DNA from: Gp1-AA145 sp963757135
GTDB taxonomy: Bacteria > Acidobacteriota > Terriglobia > Terriglobales > Acidobacteriaceae
Assembly: GCA_963757135.1 (NCBI GenBank)
Contig: CAVWQE010000005.1
Coordinates: forward strand, 296,880-360,879
Reading direction: 5' to 3'
DNA: 64,000 nucleotides
Part shown: positions 18,287 to 27,215 of the stretch, piece after piece
How positions within the stretch are numbered: the stretch's first letter is position 1
How the letters are laid out: every line of letters starts with the position of its first letter
Position numbers and translations under genes: made by a program
Notes under the pieces: model-generated
The model's input: the letters and a program-made list of their open reading frames with translations, nothing else
The model's database searches: none
What the model was told of the DNA's origin: nothing

Positions 18287-21200
18287 GTGAGCGTTTCCTC
18301 TCCATTTATTAAACGCCCGGTCGGGACTTCGTTGCTGACCATCGGCGTGCTGCTTGCGGGTATTCTGGCGTTTCAGTTCTTGCCGGTAGCGCCGCTGCCA
18401 CAGGTGGAATTCCCTGTCATCAGCGTTTCGGCGTCCCTTCCTGGAGCCAGTCCGGAGACCATGGCATCTGCGGTTGCAACTCCGCTCGAACGGCAGTTTG
18501 GACGTATCGCCGGCATCAGCCAGATGACCTCGACCAGCCAGATTGGCTCGACCAATATCTCTCTGCAATTCGATCTGGATCGGAACATAGATGCCGCCGG
18601 CCGCGACGTGCAGGCAGCCATCAACGCAGCACGCAGCCAGTTGCCCTCGTATTTGCCGGGAAATCCGTCATATCGGAAGATGAATCCGGCGGATGCGCCG
18701 GTTCTGATTCTTTCGCTGACATCGGACACGATGACGCTGCCGCAGATGTACGACGCTGCGGATTCTATTCTTTCCCAAAAGCTGGCGCAGGTCAGCGGGG
18801 TTGGGCAGGTATTCGTGGGCGGAGCGGCGCGGCCTGCGGTCCGCGCGGAAGTGAATCCGAACCTGTTGAACAAGATCGGCCTTGGGCTCGACGCGGTCCG
18901 AACGGCGTTAAATGGGGCCAACGCGAACCTTGCCAAGGGGTCGGTGTCAAATGGCATCAACGCCTGGGCGATCACAGACAACGACCAGATCAAAGCCGCT
19001 AGTCAATATAAGCCGCTTGTGATCGCGTACAACAATGGATCAACCGTTCGCCTGAGCGACGTCGCGAACGTGCAGGACTCGGTCGAAAATACACAGGTGA
19101 TCGGACTGGCGGGCAGCTCGTCTGATCCGGTCAAAGAGGGCAAGCCGGCGGTACTGATCATTATTTTCCGCCAGCCCGGAGCGAACATTATTCAGACGGT
19201 GGACAATGTTTACGCGCTGCTGCCTGAGCTCTCCGCATCGATTTCTCCCGCCATTCACGTCAACCCGGTCATGGATCGGACAACGACGATTCGGGCATCC
19301 GTCCGCGATATTGAAATCACGCTGCTGATTTCGGTCGTGCTCGTGATCCTGGTGGTATTTGCGTTCCTGAGGACGGTGCGGGCGACCATCATCCCCAGTA
19401 TCGCTGTGCCGCTTTCGCTGATCGGCACTTTTGCGGTAATGTACGCGTGCGGCTACAGCCTCGACAATCTGTCGCTGATGGCACTGGCAGTTTCAACCGG
19501 CTTTGTGGTGGATGACGCCATCGTTGTTTTAGAAAACATAACCCGCCATCTCGAGGCTGGGATGTCGCCGGTGGCCGCAGCATTTCGCGGGGCGCGCGAG
19601 ATTGGCTTCACCGTGCTTTCCATGAGCACCTCCTTGGTGGCGGTTTTCATCCCAATTTTGATGATGGGCGGAATCGTGGGCAGGCTGTTCCGGGAGTTCG
19701 CCGTGACTCTGAGTGCCGCCATCGGAGTGTCCTTGGTAATCTCCCTGAGCACAACACCGATGATGTGCGCGCAGATTCTGCGCCCTCCAAAAGAAGAGAA
19801 GCACAACTGGCTGTACCGGTCGTTCCAATGGGTCTTCGACTTGTTGTTGAAGATCTATCGAGTAATGCTCACCTGGGTAATGCGCCATCAGCCGCTCACG
19901 CTGGGCGTAACGATCTTAACTGCGGGTCTGACGATTTTTCTGTACACCAAGGTCCCTACAGGATTCTTTCCGCAGCAGGACACAGGCCGCGTGATGGGCT
20001 CAGTGCAGGCGGACCAGGACATTTCTTTTGCTGCAATGAAGCAGAAGATGGAGCAGTTTGTGAGCATCGTGATGAAGGACCCGAACGTTCAAACCATCGT
20101 CGGATTCGCGGGCGGAAATACGGCCAAGAATCAGGGACGCATGTTTATTACGCTGAAGCTCAAAGGCAAGGAGCGGAAGATCACTGCCGATCAGTTCATC
20201 GGAGAGATGCGGCGGAAGCTGGCGGCTGTGCCTGGCGCCACGCTTTTTATGCAGTCCGCGCAGGACTTAACGATTGGCGGACGCATGGGAAATGCCCAGT
20301 ATCAATACACGCTGCAGGGGGAGAACCTCAAAGAGTTGAGCGAGTGGGCGCCGAAGCTGCTGGACAAGTTGAAAACATTAAAAGAACTTCGCGATCCCAA
20401 TGCCGATCAGCAGGACCGTGGACTTGACGCCGAGGTGATCATCGACCGCGATACGGCTTCCCGCTTGGGCGTCTCACCGCAAAACATCGACAGTGCTCTT
20501 TACGACGCGTTTGGGCAGCGCCAGGTTTCTACCATCTATCGCCAGCTGAACCAGTATCACGTAGTGATGGAAGTTGATCCGCAGTACCAGACCAGTCCGG
20601 CAGCGCTGGAGTCGGTTTACGTTCGTTCATCGAACGGGCAAATGGTGCCCTTGTCGGCGATCGCGCGCTTCGGGAAGGCGAATACCGCGCTGGCGGTGAA
20701 CCACCAGGGACAGTTCCCTTCAATCACGATTTCATTCAATCTTGCGCCAAACGTATCTCTCGGCCAGGCGACGCAGGCCATTGACGCCGCCGAGCGCGAA
20801 ATCCAGATGCCCGCCACCATTCATGCCAGCTTTCAGGGCACAGCGGCCGCCTACCAGCAGGTGCTTGCAAACCAGCCTATCTTGATCGGCACCGCACTGC
20901 TCACCGTCTATATCGTTCTCGGAATTCTCTACGAGAGCTATATCCATCCGATCACTATTCTTTCCACCTTGCCGTCTGCGGGCCTGGGAGCTTTGCTGGC
21001 CCTGTTGATCACCGGCAGAGAGCTGAACGTGATGGCGCTGATCGGGATCATCCTGCTGATTGGCATCGTGAAGAAGAACGCCATCATGATGATCGACTTC
21101 GCGCTCGATGCGGAACGCCGGGAAGGAAAGTCACCGCAAGACGCCATCTTCGAAGCCTGCATGCTGCGCTTCCGCCCCATCATGATGACCACGATGGCGG

Positions 21201-21424
21201 CATTGCTCGGTGGCTTGCCGCTGGCCGTAGGGACTGGAGTCGGATCGGAACTGCGGCAGCCTTTGGGAATCACGATCGTCGGCGGACTCATCCTCAGTCA
21301 GGCGCTGACCCTGTTTACCACGCCGGTGGTTTATCTCTATATGGATCGGCTGCGTTCCTTGTTTTCGCGCAAGCCACATGCGGCCGGCGGCGAGATTAGT
21401 CCGGCGGGAAGCCAGGCAGACTGA
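18287..21424 (+). CDS. mdtC: RND efflux pump, MdtC-like subunit
   Basis: 1045 residues with GTG start directly after the mdtB stop (TGA then GTG, zero spacing). It is clearly paralogous to the upstream pump along its whole length, for example SRFGILPATIDNTLYDAFGQ against SRLGVSPQNIDSALYDAFGQ. The aspartate pair VVDDAIVVLEN (TM4) and the lysine in GIVKKNAIMMIDFAL (TM10) are conserved, so both pumps could relay protons. The gene is the last of the operon; a 117-base inverted repeat starts 3 bases after its stop codon. Confidence 0.9.
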   Translation: MSVSSPFIKRPVGTSLLTIGVLLAGILAFQFLPVAPLPQVEFPVISVSASLPGASPETMASAVATPLERQFGRIAGISQMTSTSQIGSTNISLQFDLDRNIDAAGRDVQAAINAARSQLPSYLPGNPSYRKMNPADAPVLILSLTSDTMTLPQMYDAADSILSQKLAQVSGVGQVFVGGAARPAVRAEVNPNLLNKIGLGLDAVRTALNGANANLAKGSVSNGINAWAITDNDQIKAASQYKPLVIAYNNGSTVRLSDVANVQDSVENTQVIGLAGSSSDPVKEGKPAVLIIIFRQPGANIIQTVDNVYALLPELSASISPAIHVNPVMDRTTTIRASVRDIEITLLISVVLVILVVFAFLRTVRATIIPSIAVPLSLIGTFAVMYACGYSLDNLSLMALAVSTGFVVDDAIVVLENITRHLEAGMSPVAAAFRGAREIGFTVLSMSTSLVAVFIPILMMGGIVGRLFREFAVTLSAAIGVSLVISLSTTPMMCAQILRPPKEEKHNWLYRSFQWVFDLLLKIYRVMLTWVMRHQPLTLGVTILTAGLTIFLYTKVPTGFFPQQDTGRVMGSVQADQDISFAAMKQKMEQFVSIVMKDPNVQTIVGFAGGNTAKNQGRMFITLKLKGKERKITADQFIGEMRRKLAAVPGATLFMQSAQDLTIGGRMGNAQYQYTLQGENLKELSEWAPKLLDKLKTLKELRDPNADQQDRGLDAEVIIDRDTASRLGVSPQNIDSALYDAFGQRQVSTIYRQLNQYHVVMEVDPQYQTSPAALESVYVRSSNGQMVPLSAIARFGKANTALAVNHQGQFPSITISFNLAPNVSLGQATQAIDAAEREIQMPATIHASFQGTAAAYQQVLANQPILIGTALLTVYIVLGILYESYIHPITILSTLPSAGLGALLALLITGRELNVMALIGIILLIGIVKKNAIMMIDFALDAERREGKSPQDAIFEACMLRFRPIMMTTMAALLGGLPLAVGTGVGSELRQPLGITIVGGLILSQALTLFTTPVVYLYMDRLRSLFSRKPHAAGGEISPAGSQAD

Positions 21425-21426
21425 GG

Positions 21427-21543
21427 CAGATTGTCGAATCTCGGAACCTTAGAATTGTCGGATTTTGGACTTCATTGCGTAAGCAAGTCGCAATTGCGGC
21501 TCCTCATTCCCTAAATCTGACAATTCGCAGATTCGACAATCTG
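21427..21543. repeat. 117-base inverted repeat after mdtC
   Basis: Outer arms CAGATTGTCGAATCT and AGATTCGACAATCTG are perfect reverse complements (15 bases). Inner arms AGAATTGTCGGATTT and AAATCTGACAATTCG pair with few mismatches. The TTGTCGAATC motif also occurs in both arm pairs. The structure could end the mdtABC transcript or be a small non-autonomous element; it has no coding content. Confidence 0.65.
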
Positions 21544-21772
21544 TAAAAGCAACAGTTCGCATCCGTTCAGCAACTTACGCCATCCTGAGGAAACCCAACG
21601 CTCTGGCGTTCAATGACCTCCGTAACATGCAAAGGGGTGCCTCCCGGCTTAGCCTATAAGAGGGCTGTTACTAAGGGAGCATTTTATTCCGAGCACAAGC
21701 ACACGTACCAGCAAAACGGCGCAGGCGTCCGCCCGCCCGTTTCTGCATAGCCTGAACATTCTCGTAAAATAC

Positions 21773-24346
21773 GTGCGCCTTTACGGCTTTGAGCACAAAC
21801 GGACTCAGGGGCAGTTTGAGGTGGCGTGGACCGAGCTACGGGCCGCCGTTCCGAAGCATGACGGAAACGTGGTGCTCGGTGTCTCCGAAGACCGGTTACT
21901 TCTTGACGGTGTCGCCATCGAGTCGGGTCAGGCGGAGCGTACTTTTGCCCAACTCCTTAATGCCGCTGGAGTAGCCAGCATCCAATTCTCCAGCGAAGTC
22001 ACCCCTCAGGAATTTGAAGACCTGGTGAGAGCGCTTTCACTGGGAGGATCCAAAGCCCAGGATTTTGCTAACCAGATTAAGACTGCATTTCCCGACAAGT
22101 CCGGCCATATTCGAATCAACGAAATTAAATTTGTAGCCACTGACCCTGCCACGGCCAATGTGACCGCCGCCGCGCATATGGCGGCGCGATCGCTCTCCCC
22201 TGAAGTCAAGCAGTGGATTAGTGACCCGACCAAACTGGTGCAATTGATTGCTGCTGCCGAAGGCGCAAAAGGGGCAGGCGGGGGCGACGTTCAACTTTCG
22301 TTCGACCTCGCGGGAGCGGCAACCGCGCCGGCAAGAGCGCCAGCGGAAATCCCCTTCGCTTTGAATGAAAAGCAAACCTTCGACGCGCTGCAACTGCTCA
22401 CCCGCTTTGGTGAACTGGGCGCGCAACGTTCAGCAAGGCCGGAGATGATCGGGCTGGAGCTACACCGCTCCGAGGAAGACATCAGAAAAACCGTGCTGAA
22501 CATGTTCGAGGAACTCTCGGCATCTCAGCCGCCCGACCCTAAGACACCGCTCCTGATGCGCGCCGCCGAGCAGATGGCCATTCGCTACGCGCTTGAGCGC
22601 TTTCAGTCGGGCGACCTGAAAGTCAATGCCGTCCATGATCTGCTGGAAGAAATGGGCCGGCAGATGGGCAACCTGCGCAAGATTTTGTCATTACACGAAG
22701 ACAAAATGAGCAAGGCGGGCATGCTGGTGGAGTCGCATGCTGATCTGCTCGACCGAATGTTCTGGGCGGAATTGCCCGAACACAGCAAAAAGACGGCCCT
22801 TTTATCTGAAGACGTAGCCTGCGTTCCCGCTCGCAATGTAAGGCAATTCGTCGAACTGCTCCAGCATCGAGGCGATCGCGAGACGGCATCTGCGGTCCTA
22901 CGAAATTACGCCAGTCAGGTGACTTCGACCGACCGCGACTATCGCGGTAAGGCCGCGCTGGGCCTTACACAGCTTTCCGACTTGCTCACTGACATGGGCG
23001 GAAGCCTGCTCGGGGAAACGACACAGAAAGTCGGCGACGCGCTCGCCAAGGAGTCTGATCCAGAACTGGAATCTCTGCTGGGGGCAACTTTCGTCCGGCT
23101 GAGTTCAGAAGCCAATCGTGGCAAGCAGTATCGGGCAATAGCCCAGACCTGCGAAACCATGGATTACCTGGCAAACCGACGCCCGGCCCTGGAAAAAGAA
23201 CTGCGTTCGCGCATCGGCGTGGAAGGACGGATACCCGAGTTCATCGAAGACGCGCTCAGTCAGCAGCGCGTGCCGGCAGACTTACTTGCTGTGCTGCACA
23301 AGAATTCACAGGCCGCGGCGGAGCATCTTGCAGAGCGGTTCTTCCGCTCTATGCGGCGCGAAGAGTGCGACGCGATTGTAGAACTGGTCCACGAGCTGGG
23401 AATCTCGGCCAACAACTACTTGCGCGAAATGTTGCGCGATGGACCCCAGCGGCAGGCGGTCTCGTCGGTCGGATTACTGAGCCGCCTGGATGTACCTGCG
23501 CTTCTGGAACTGCTGCCCATGCGGCTCCCAACATGGAACCGTTTTTATCACGACGTGATTGTCCGTCAGATCGCTTACGGCGCGGCTTCCGATCGTGGCC
23601 GCACATTGCTGGAAATCCTGGAAATTCTGGATCCCGCTGTCGTCCCGCAAGCGTTGGACGAAATCGGAATGTCCGGCGACCGCAGCGCCGCTCCGCCGCT
23701 GATCATTATGGCGGACGCCGGTGAAGCGCAAGGCCGGTCGCCGCTGCTGCAGCTCAAAGCCATCGAAGCACTTGGCAGATTGCGCGAGCCGGATGCAGTG
23801 CCCGTCCTACGGAAACTATTTGAGTCGAAACGGATGCTGAAGTGGCAACATCATCGCGAGTTGCGCATAGCGGCGGCACAAGCCCTGGCGAAAATCGACC
23901 CGCGCTATGCGACCCAGATTATGGCCGACAGCGGCCTGGAACCGGGCGAGTTGGCTATCGGACCACTAGACTCCGCTCCGGCGTGTCCGTGGGTGCGGCA
24001 GCGCCGTTATGAGCGCATCGTCCTACGCAAATCAGTCAGCGCAACCATCAGCAGTTCGTGGGGAAAATCTACTCTGAACGTGCGCGAACTCAGCCTGGGT
24101 GGTGGCATGGGGACGAAGGACGACACGCTACGCCTGGGATCGGAAGCCGAACTGGATATCCACATGGGTATGCGCCACATTCGGGCGCAGGTGCTTTTGC
24201 GACGCGCCCACGTGAACGAAGTAGGTTTCGAGTTCGTTACCTCCGATCTCGAGAGCCGGCATCGTCTGCGGCATCTTCTGATGGACTCCCTCGAGCACGC
24301 CCCGGAAGGCCGCAGCGGCGGAAAGTGGAACGACCGAAGGTCGTAA
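21773..24346 (+). CDS. Large HEAT-like repeat protein with C-terminal PilZ domain
   Basis: 857 residues from the GTG at 21773, but that codon has no SD. Translation probably begins earlier at an ATT (21686) six bases after AAGGGAG, adding 29 residues whose last part (FLHSLNILVKYVRLYGFEH) reads as one continuous helix with the annotated start. Residues 1-740 are almost all alpha-helical, with HEAT/armadillo-like pairs towards the end (QLKAIEALGRLREPDAVPVL, then REL-IAAAQALAKI). Residues about 742-850 form a PilZ domain: RQRRYER supplies the RxxxR c-di-GMP motif, and ELSLGG stands where D/NxSxxG is usual. So it is a likely c-di-GMP receptor with a scaffold body, perhaps for motility or envelope functions. 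Monocistronic. Confidence 0.75.
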   Translation: MRLYGFEHKRTQGQFEVAWTELRAAVPKHDGNVVLGVSEDRLLLDGVAIESGQAERTFAQLLNAAGVASIQFSSEVTPQEFEDLVRALSLGGSKAQDFANQIKTAFPDKSGHIRINEIKFVATDPATANVTAAAHMAARSLSPEVKQWISDPTKLVQLIAAAEGAKGAGGGDVQLSFDLAGAATAPARAPAEIPFALNEKQTFDALQLLTRFGELGAQRSARPEMIGLELHRSEEDIRKTVLNMFEELSASQPPDPKTPLLMRAAEQMAIRYALERFQSGDLKVNAVHDLLEEMGRQMGNLRKILSLHEDKMSKAGMLVESHADLLDRMFWAELPEHSKKTALLSEDVACVPARNVRQFVELLQHRGDRETASAVLRNYASQVTSTDRDYRGKAALGLTQLSDLLTDMGGSLLGETTQKVGDALAKESDPELESLLGATFVRLSSEANRGKQYRAIAQTCETMDYLANRRPALEKELRSRIGVEGRIPEFIEDALSQQRVPADLLAVLHKNSQAAAEHLAERFFRSMRREECDAIVELVHELGISANNYLREMLRDGPQRQAVSSVGLLSRLDVPALLELLPMRLPTWNRFYHDVIVRQIAYGAASDRGRTLLEILEILDPAVVPQALDEIGMSGDRSAAPPLIIMADAGEAQGRSPLLQLKAIEALGRLREPDAVPVLRKLFESKRMLKWQHHRELRIAAAQALAKIDPRYATQIMADSGLEPGELAIGPLDSAPACPWVRQRRYERIVLRKSVSATISSSWGKSTLNVRELSLGGGMGTKDDTLRLGSEAELDIHMGMRHIRAQVLLRRAHVNEVGFEFVTSDLESRHRLRHLLMDSLEHAPEGRSGGKWNDRRS

Positions 24347-24386
24347 TGCGCCAGGGTATAAGCCCGCCTGTGCTAAAGTCTGACTG

Positions 24387-24629
24387 ATGGAAGTCACCGT
24401 CAAGGTTCCTGAGAGACTGGCCGAGGAGGCGCGCGCTCGAGGCGTGCCGGTGCCTGCGTACATTGAAGAACTGTTGTCGGAACGGGCTGCCGACGCAACA
24501 GAAGTGCAATCTCTGCACACCGAGGACGAGATTCGAACTTGGCTTGACTCGCTGGCTCAGCTTTCAGACAAGATCCCCCCCCTACCTGAAACTATTTCGC
24601 GCGAATGGATCTATCAGGACCACGACTAA
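24387..24629 (+). CDS. Antitoxin of a PIN-domain toxin pair (VapB-like)
   Basis: 80 residues. MEVTVKVPERLAEEARARGV looks like the DNA-binding strand and helix of a small antitoxin, VPAYIEELLSERA the second helix, and the acidic, tryptophan-containing C-terminus (RTWLDSLAQLSDKIPPL) the toxin-binding tail. The TAA stop touches the ATG of the toxin gene (TAAATG), as expected for coupled toxin-antitoxin translation. The family is assigned by context and shape rather than by a strong signature. Confidence 0.7.
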   Translation: MEVTVKVPERLAEEARARGVPVPAYIEELLSERAADATEVQSLHTEDEIRTWLDSLAQLSDKIPPLPETISREWIYQDHD

Positions 24630-25079
24630 ATGGCAATCCCGTCGTGCCTTGTCGATACCAACATTCTGCTTCGACTCACCCGTAGCGCCGACCCCGAACA
24701 CGGTCTGGTGCAAGCCTCCATCTCACGACTGGTTCTCGATGGCACGGCCCTCCACTACGCCCATCAGAATATCGCCGAGCTTTGGAACGTTATGACGCGG
24801 CCGCGCGATCGCAACGGCTTGGGGCTAGACATCCAAGACGCCGAGCAAGAGGTACGAATTATCGAGTCAGGGATGACGCTTCTTCCTGACAATCAGGGTG
24901 TTTACAGCGAATGGAGAAAAATTGTCGTTCGATACAACGTTCGCGGAGCCCAGGTTCACGATGCGCGGCTTGCGGCTCTCATGTACGCGCATCACCTTGA
25001 ACATCTTTTGACGTTGAACCCGTCCGACTTCAGCCGCTTTGAAGGGATAACGGTCGTGCATCCGGCGAGAGTCGGCTAG
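24630..25079 (+). CDS. PIN-domain ribonuclease toxin (VapC-like)
   Basis: 149 residues. PIN-fold acidic residues are in place: Asp in CLVDTNILLRL near residue 9, Glu in HQNIAELWNVM, and Asp in AQVHDARLAALM, followed by the closing HLLTLNPSDFSRF strand. PIN toxins cut tRNA or rRNA in a Mg2+-dependent way when freed from the antitoxin. The gene starts directly after its antitoxin. It is convergent with the ATP synthase cluster, with a hairpin element between. Confidence 0.85.
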   Translation: MAIPSCLVDTNILLRLTRSADPEHGLVQASISRLVLDGTALHYAHQNIAELWNVMTRPRDRNGLGLDIQDAEQEVRIIESGMTLLPDNQGVYSEWRKIVVRYNVRGAQVHDARLAALMYAHHLEHLLTLNPSDFSRFEGITVVHPARVG

Positions 25080-25129
25080 CTTAGGATAAGCGGGATAGCA
25101 TCCCAAAGGCCGCAGCGGCGGAAAACAAT

Positions 25130-25197
25130 TTACCGCCGAGATCGCAGAGCTCGCCGAGGACTCTGTTTCACTCAGCGTGCCCCGCGCTCGGCGGTAA
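25130..25197. repeat. Hairpin element between the PIN toxin and atpE
   Basis: Perfect 11-base terminal inverted repeat TTACCGCCGAG and CTCGGCGGTAA enclosing 46 bases. It sits between convergent genes and may end transcription in both directions. Just before it (25105-25124) is a copy of the GGCCGCAGCGGCGGAAA tract that also occurs at the 3' end of the PilZ gene (about 24306-24325). Confidence 0.6.
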
Positions 25198-25210
25198 GAG
25201 GTTTCGATTC

Positions 25211-25516
25211 CTACTTTACTTTGGCGAAAATGATGACCAGCGTGTACAGCGCTAAGGACTCAATCAGCGCCAAACCCAGAATCAGCGCGAATTGAATTCC
25301 CGCACGCGCCGCAGGATTCCGCGCCAGTGCTTCGGTTGCAGAAGCAGTGGCTTTTCCCTGCCCGATGCCGCATCCGGCAGACGCAATCGCCATAGAAAAT
25401 CCCGCCGCGATTGCAACCCAATTAGTTCCGCCCGCTTCACCGCCCTGCGCGAATGCAGGAATCGCAAAGCACATTGCGGAAATCGCCATAAACAAATTGC
25501 TCAATACTCGTCTCAT
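25211..25516 (-). CDS. atpE: ATP synthase F0 subunit c
   Basis: 101 residues from the ATG at 25516, which has a perfect SD (AGGAGG). Residues 1-23 are a cleavable signal-like extension ending AFA, as in some c subunits of delta-proteobacteria and acidobacteria. The hairpin follows, with GCGIGQG in helix 1 and the ion-carrying Glu86 in GLALIESLALYTL in helix 2. Gln53, Glu86, Ser87 and Tyr91 have exactly the spacing of the ligands Q32, E65, S66 and Y70 of the Ilyobacter Na+ ring, so Na+ coupling is possible. The gene is downstream of atpB, but the b, delta, alpha, gamma, beta and epsilon genes are not in this window. Confidence 0.93.
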   Translation of the reverse strand: MRRVLSNLFMAISAMCFAIPAFAQGGEAGGTNWVAIAAGFSMAIASAGCGIGQGKATASATEALARNPAARAGIQFALILGLALIESLALYTLVIIFAKVK

Positions 25517-25622
25517 CTTTCTTCCTCCTATGAATTGCCGCCAGTGGGTGGTTGATGTTACCGTGCAAACGCCCTCACGCTGAACGGCGAACAAGCAGTG
25601 GCCAGTTGCCAGCGGCCAGAAC

Positions 25623-26354
25623 CTAGTGCTCGGTCGCGACCGCGCCCGCCAAGTAAACTGTGGTCAATAGAACAAAAATGTATGCCTGAAGTAACGCCAC
25701 GCCAATATGAAGTCCTAGAAAAATGACAGGCACTGCAATCGGAATCAAAGAAAAGAAGACCAGCGTGACCATGTCCCCGGCGAACATATTGGCGTACAGC
25801 CGGATGGTGAGAGACATGACCCGCGCCAAATGGCTAATGATTTCAAGCGGGAGCATAAGCGGCGCAAGCCACCACATGGGCCCGAGAAAGTGCTTAAGAT
25901 AACCAAGGCCACTGGCGCGGAAACCCTGATATTGATAGTAGGCGAATGCGCAGATCGCACATCCCAAGGGCACGACCGGCGATCCAGTCGGCGACTCCAG
26001 CCCAGGAACAACACCGAACAAATTGCCGATCAGAATGAACAAGCCCAGCGTCATCAGGAATGGCGTGAAGCCTTCGCTGTGCGGACCGATCACATCGCGG
26101 CTCTGGCCTTCGACGAAGCCGTGCAAGCCCTCGAAAATGTGCTGCAGTCCGCCGGGGCTTTCGACCGACAGACGTGTCCGCAACATCACAAAAAAAACCA
26201 GGAGCAGGCCCACAACCAGCACTTCCATCGCAACCGCGTTGGTAATAGGTGCCTGCGGATAATTCGGCTCAATGTGAAGCGCGCGCAGGAGCGCGGTCAT
26301 CGGACCGTGAAAGGCCTGGTTGAGAAGACGAGTAAAAAGAAGTTGTTCAGGCAT
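25623..26354 (-). CDS. atpB: ATP synthase F0 subunit a
   Basis: 243 residues, with the five or six membrane helices typical of subunit a. The essential arginine is in SLTIRLYANMFAGDMV (helix 4/5) and the partner polar residues in helix 6 (GLHIGVALLQAYIFVLLTTVYLAGA). Subunit a forms the two half-channels through which ions reach the c-ring. Gene order on the minus strand is atpZ, atpI, atpB, atpE, the usual start of a bacterial atp operon. The gap to atpE (106 bases) is larger than usual and contains AGTTG/CAGTTG tracts. Confidence 0.95.
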   Translation of the reverse strand: MPEQLLFTRLLNQAFHGPMTALLRALHIEPNYPQAPITNAVAMEVLVVGLLLVFFVMLRTRLSVESPGGLQHIFEGLHGFVEGQSRDVIGPHSEGFTPFLMTLGLFILIGNLFGVVPGLESPTGSPVVPLGCAICAFAYYQYQGFRASGLGYLKHFLGPMWWLAPLMLPLEIISHLARVMSLTIRLYANMFAGDMVTLVFFSLIPIAVPVIFLGLHIGVALLQAYIFVLLTTVYLAGAVATEH

Positions 26355-26410
26355 GGAAGAACAGTTGTTAGTGGGCAGTTGTCAGTGAAAGCCGAACAAC
26401 TGGGCACTGA

Positions 26411-26833
26411 TCACTGCCGACTGAGTACCTTGTATGTCTCGTATCCCGCCTCGCACAACACCGCCGCTACGGGCAGGAACAGCCCCGCAAACAATCCGTA
26501 AAGGCTCTCGCGGGAAACAGTAAGTATAACAAACGCAACGATCGCCATCAAAAAGTAACGCAGCAGGAAGCGATGCACGATGCCGCGGCTGGAAGCCGGC
26601 GTACCCGACTGAATAGTGAGATCGGCGAGGCCGGCAACGACTTTTTCAAGCCAGTGAAAATTGAGATAGGCGATGGTACCGCCGAAGGCGACGCCAAGAG
26701 CGACGCGCCATCCGAAGAATATTTGGGCGGTGATCAGGGCCGCGAGTCCGAGCACGATCATGAAGCGCCGGATGCGGTCGAGGGCACGGGCGGGAAAGTC
26801 GTTCTGACCGGTATCCGGTTCGGCGGAATTCAC
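26411..26833 (-). CDS. atpI: ATP synthase subunit I-like protein
   Basis: 140 residues with four hydrophobic helices, in the position and size of AtpI, the membrane protein encoded first in many atp operons that helps c-ring assembly. The sequence is poorly conserved in the family; the placement between atpZ and atpB carries most of the weight. There is 56 bases between it and atpB. Confidence 0.75.
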   Translation of the reverse strand: MNSAEPDTGQNDFPARALDRIRRFMIVLGLAALITAQIFFGWRVALGVAFGGTIAYLNFHWLEKVVAGLADLTIQSGTPASSRGIVHRFLLRYFLMAIVAFVILTVSRESLYGLFAGLFLPVAAVLCEAGYETYKVLSRQ

Positions 26834-26952
26834 TGAGAGATTCTAACTGGAGGGCCGCCATTCATAGCGAGTTCAATAGGCTTGTCGAGGTTCGCTCGAA
26901 TGCGCGGGCGAGGGCACCCGTGCCCACACGGCCACACTTGGCTCAGCCGGCC

Positions 26953-27210
26953 TCACGAGCTTTTTGAGGCCGTTCTGATCAGCTGCACAAATCCGGCGGC
27001 GATGCCGAGGAGCAAGCCGACAATGTACAGCCAGGTGGTGTGCAGCCACTTGTCGAGCCCTACTCCGATCAGCCAGCCGATGACGGTTGCGGCGGGAAAG
27101 ACGATAGCGAGTTCCGCATAGTTCGACATCTCGACCCAATTGGTTTTTTGCGGCGCAGGGTCTTCGCCATCTTCTTTCTGGCTGTTCCGTGGTCGCTGAT
27201 CGTCTGGCAT
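26953..27210 (-). CDS. atpZ: AtpZ/AtpI-family small membrane protein
   Basis: 85 residues: a charged N-terminus (to about 25), then two helices (ELAIVFPAATVIGWLIGVGL and LYIVGLLLGIAAGFVQLIRT). This is the PF09527 pattern (WxxxGxxxDKWLHTxxxxxxxG). AtpZ with AtpI is proposed to form a Ca2+/Mg2+ transporter or a c-ring chaperone in other bacteria. It lies immediately upstream of atpI in transcription order. The 119-base gap between them contains a GGGCGAGGGCACCCG repeat (about 26906-26930). Confidence 0.85.
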   Translation of the reverse strand: MPDDQRPRNSQKEDGEDPAPQKTNWVEMSNYAELAIVFPAATVIGWLIGVGLDKWLHTTWLYIVGLLLGIAAGFVQLIRTASKSS

Positions 27211-27215
27211 TGTAA

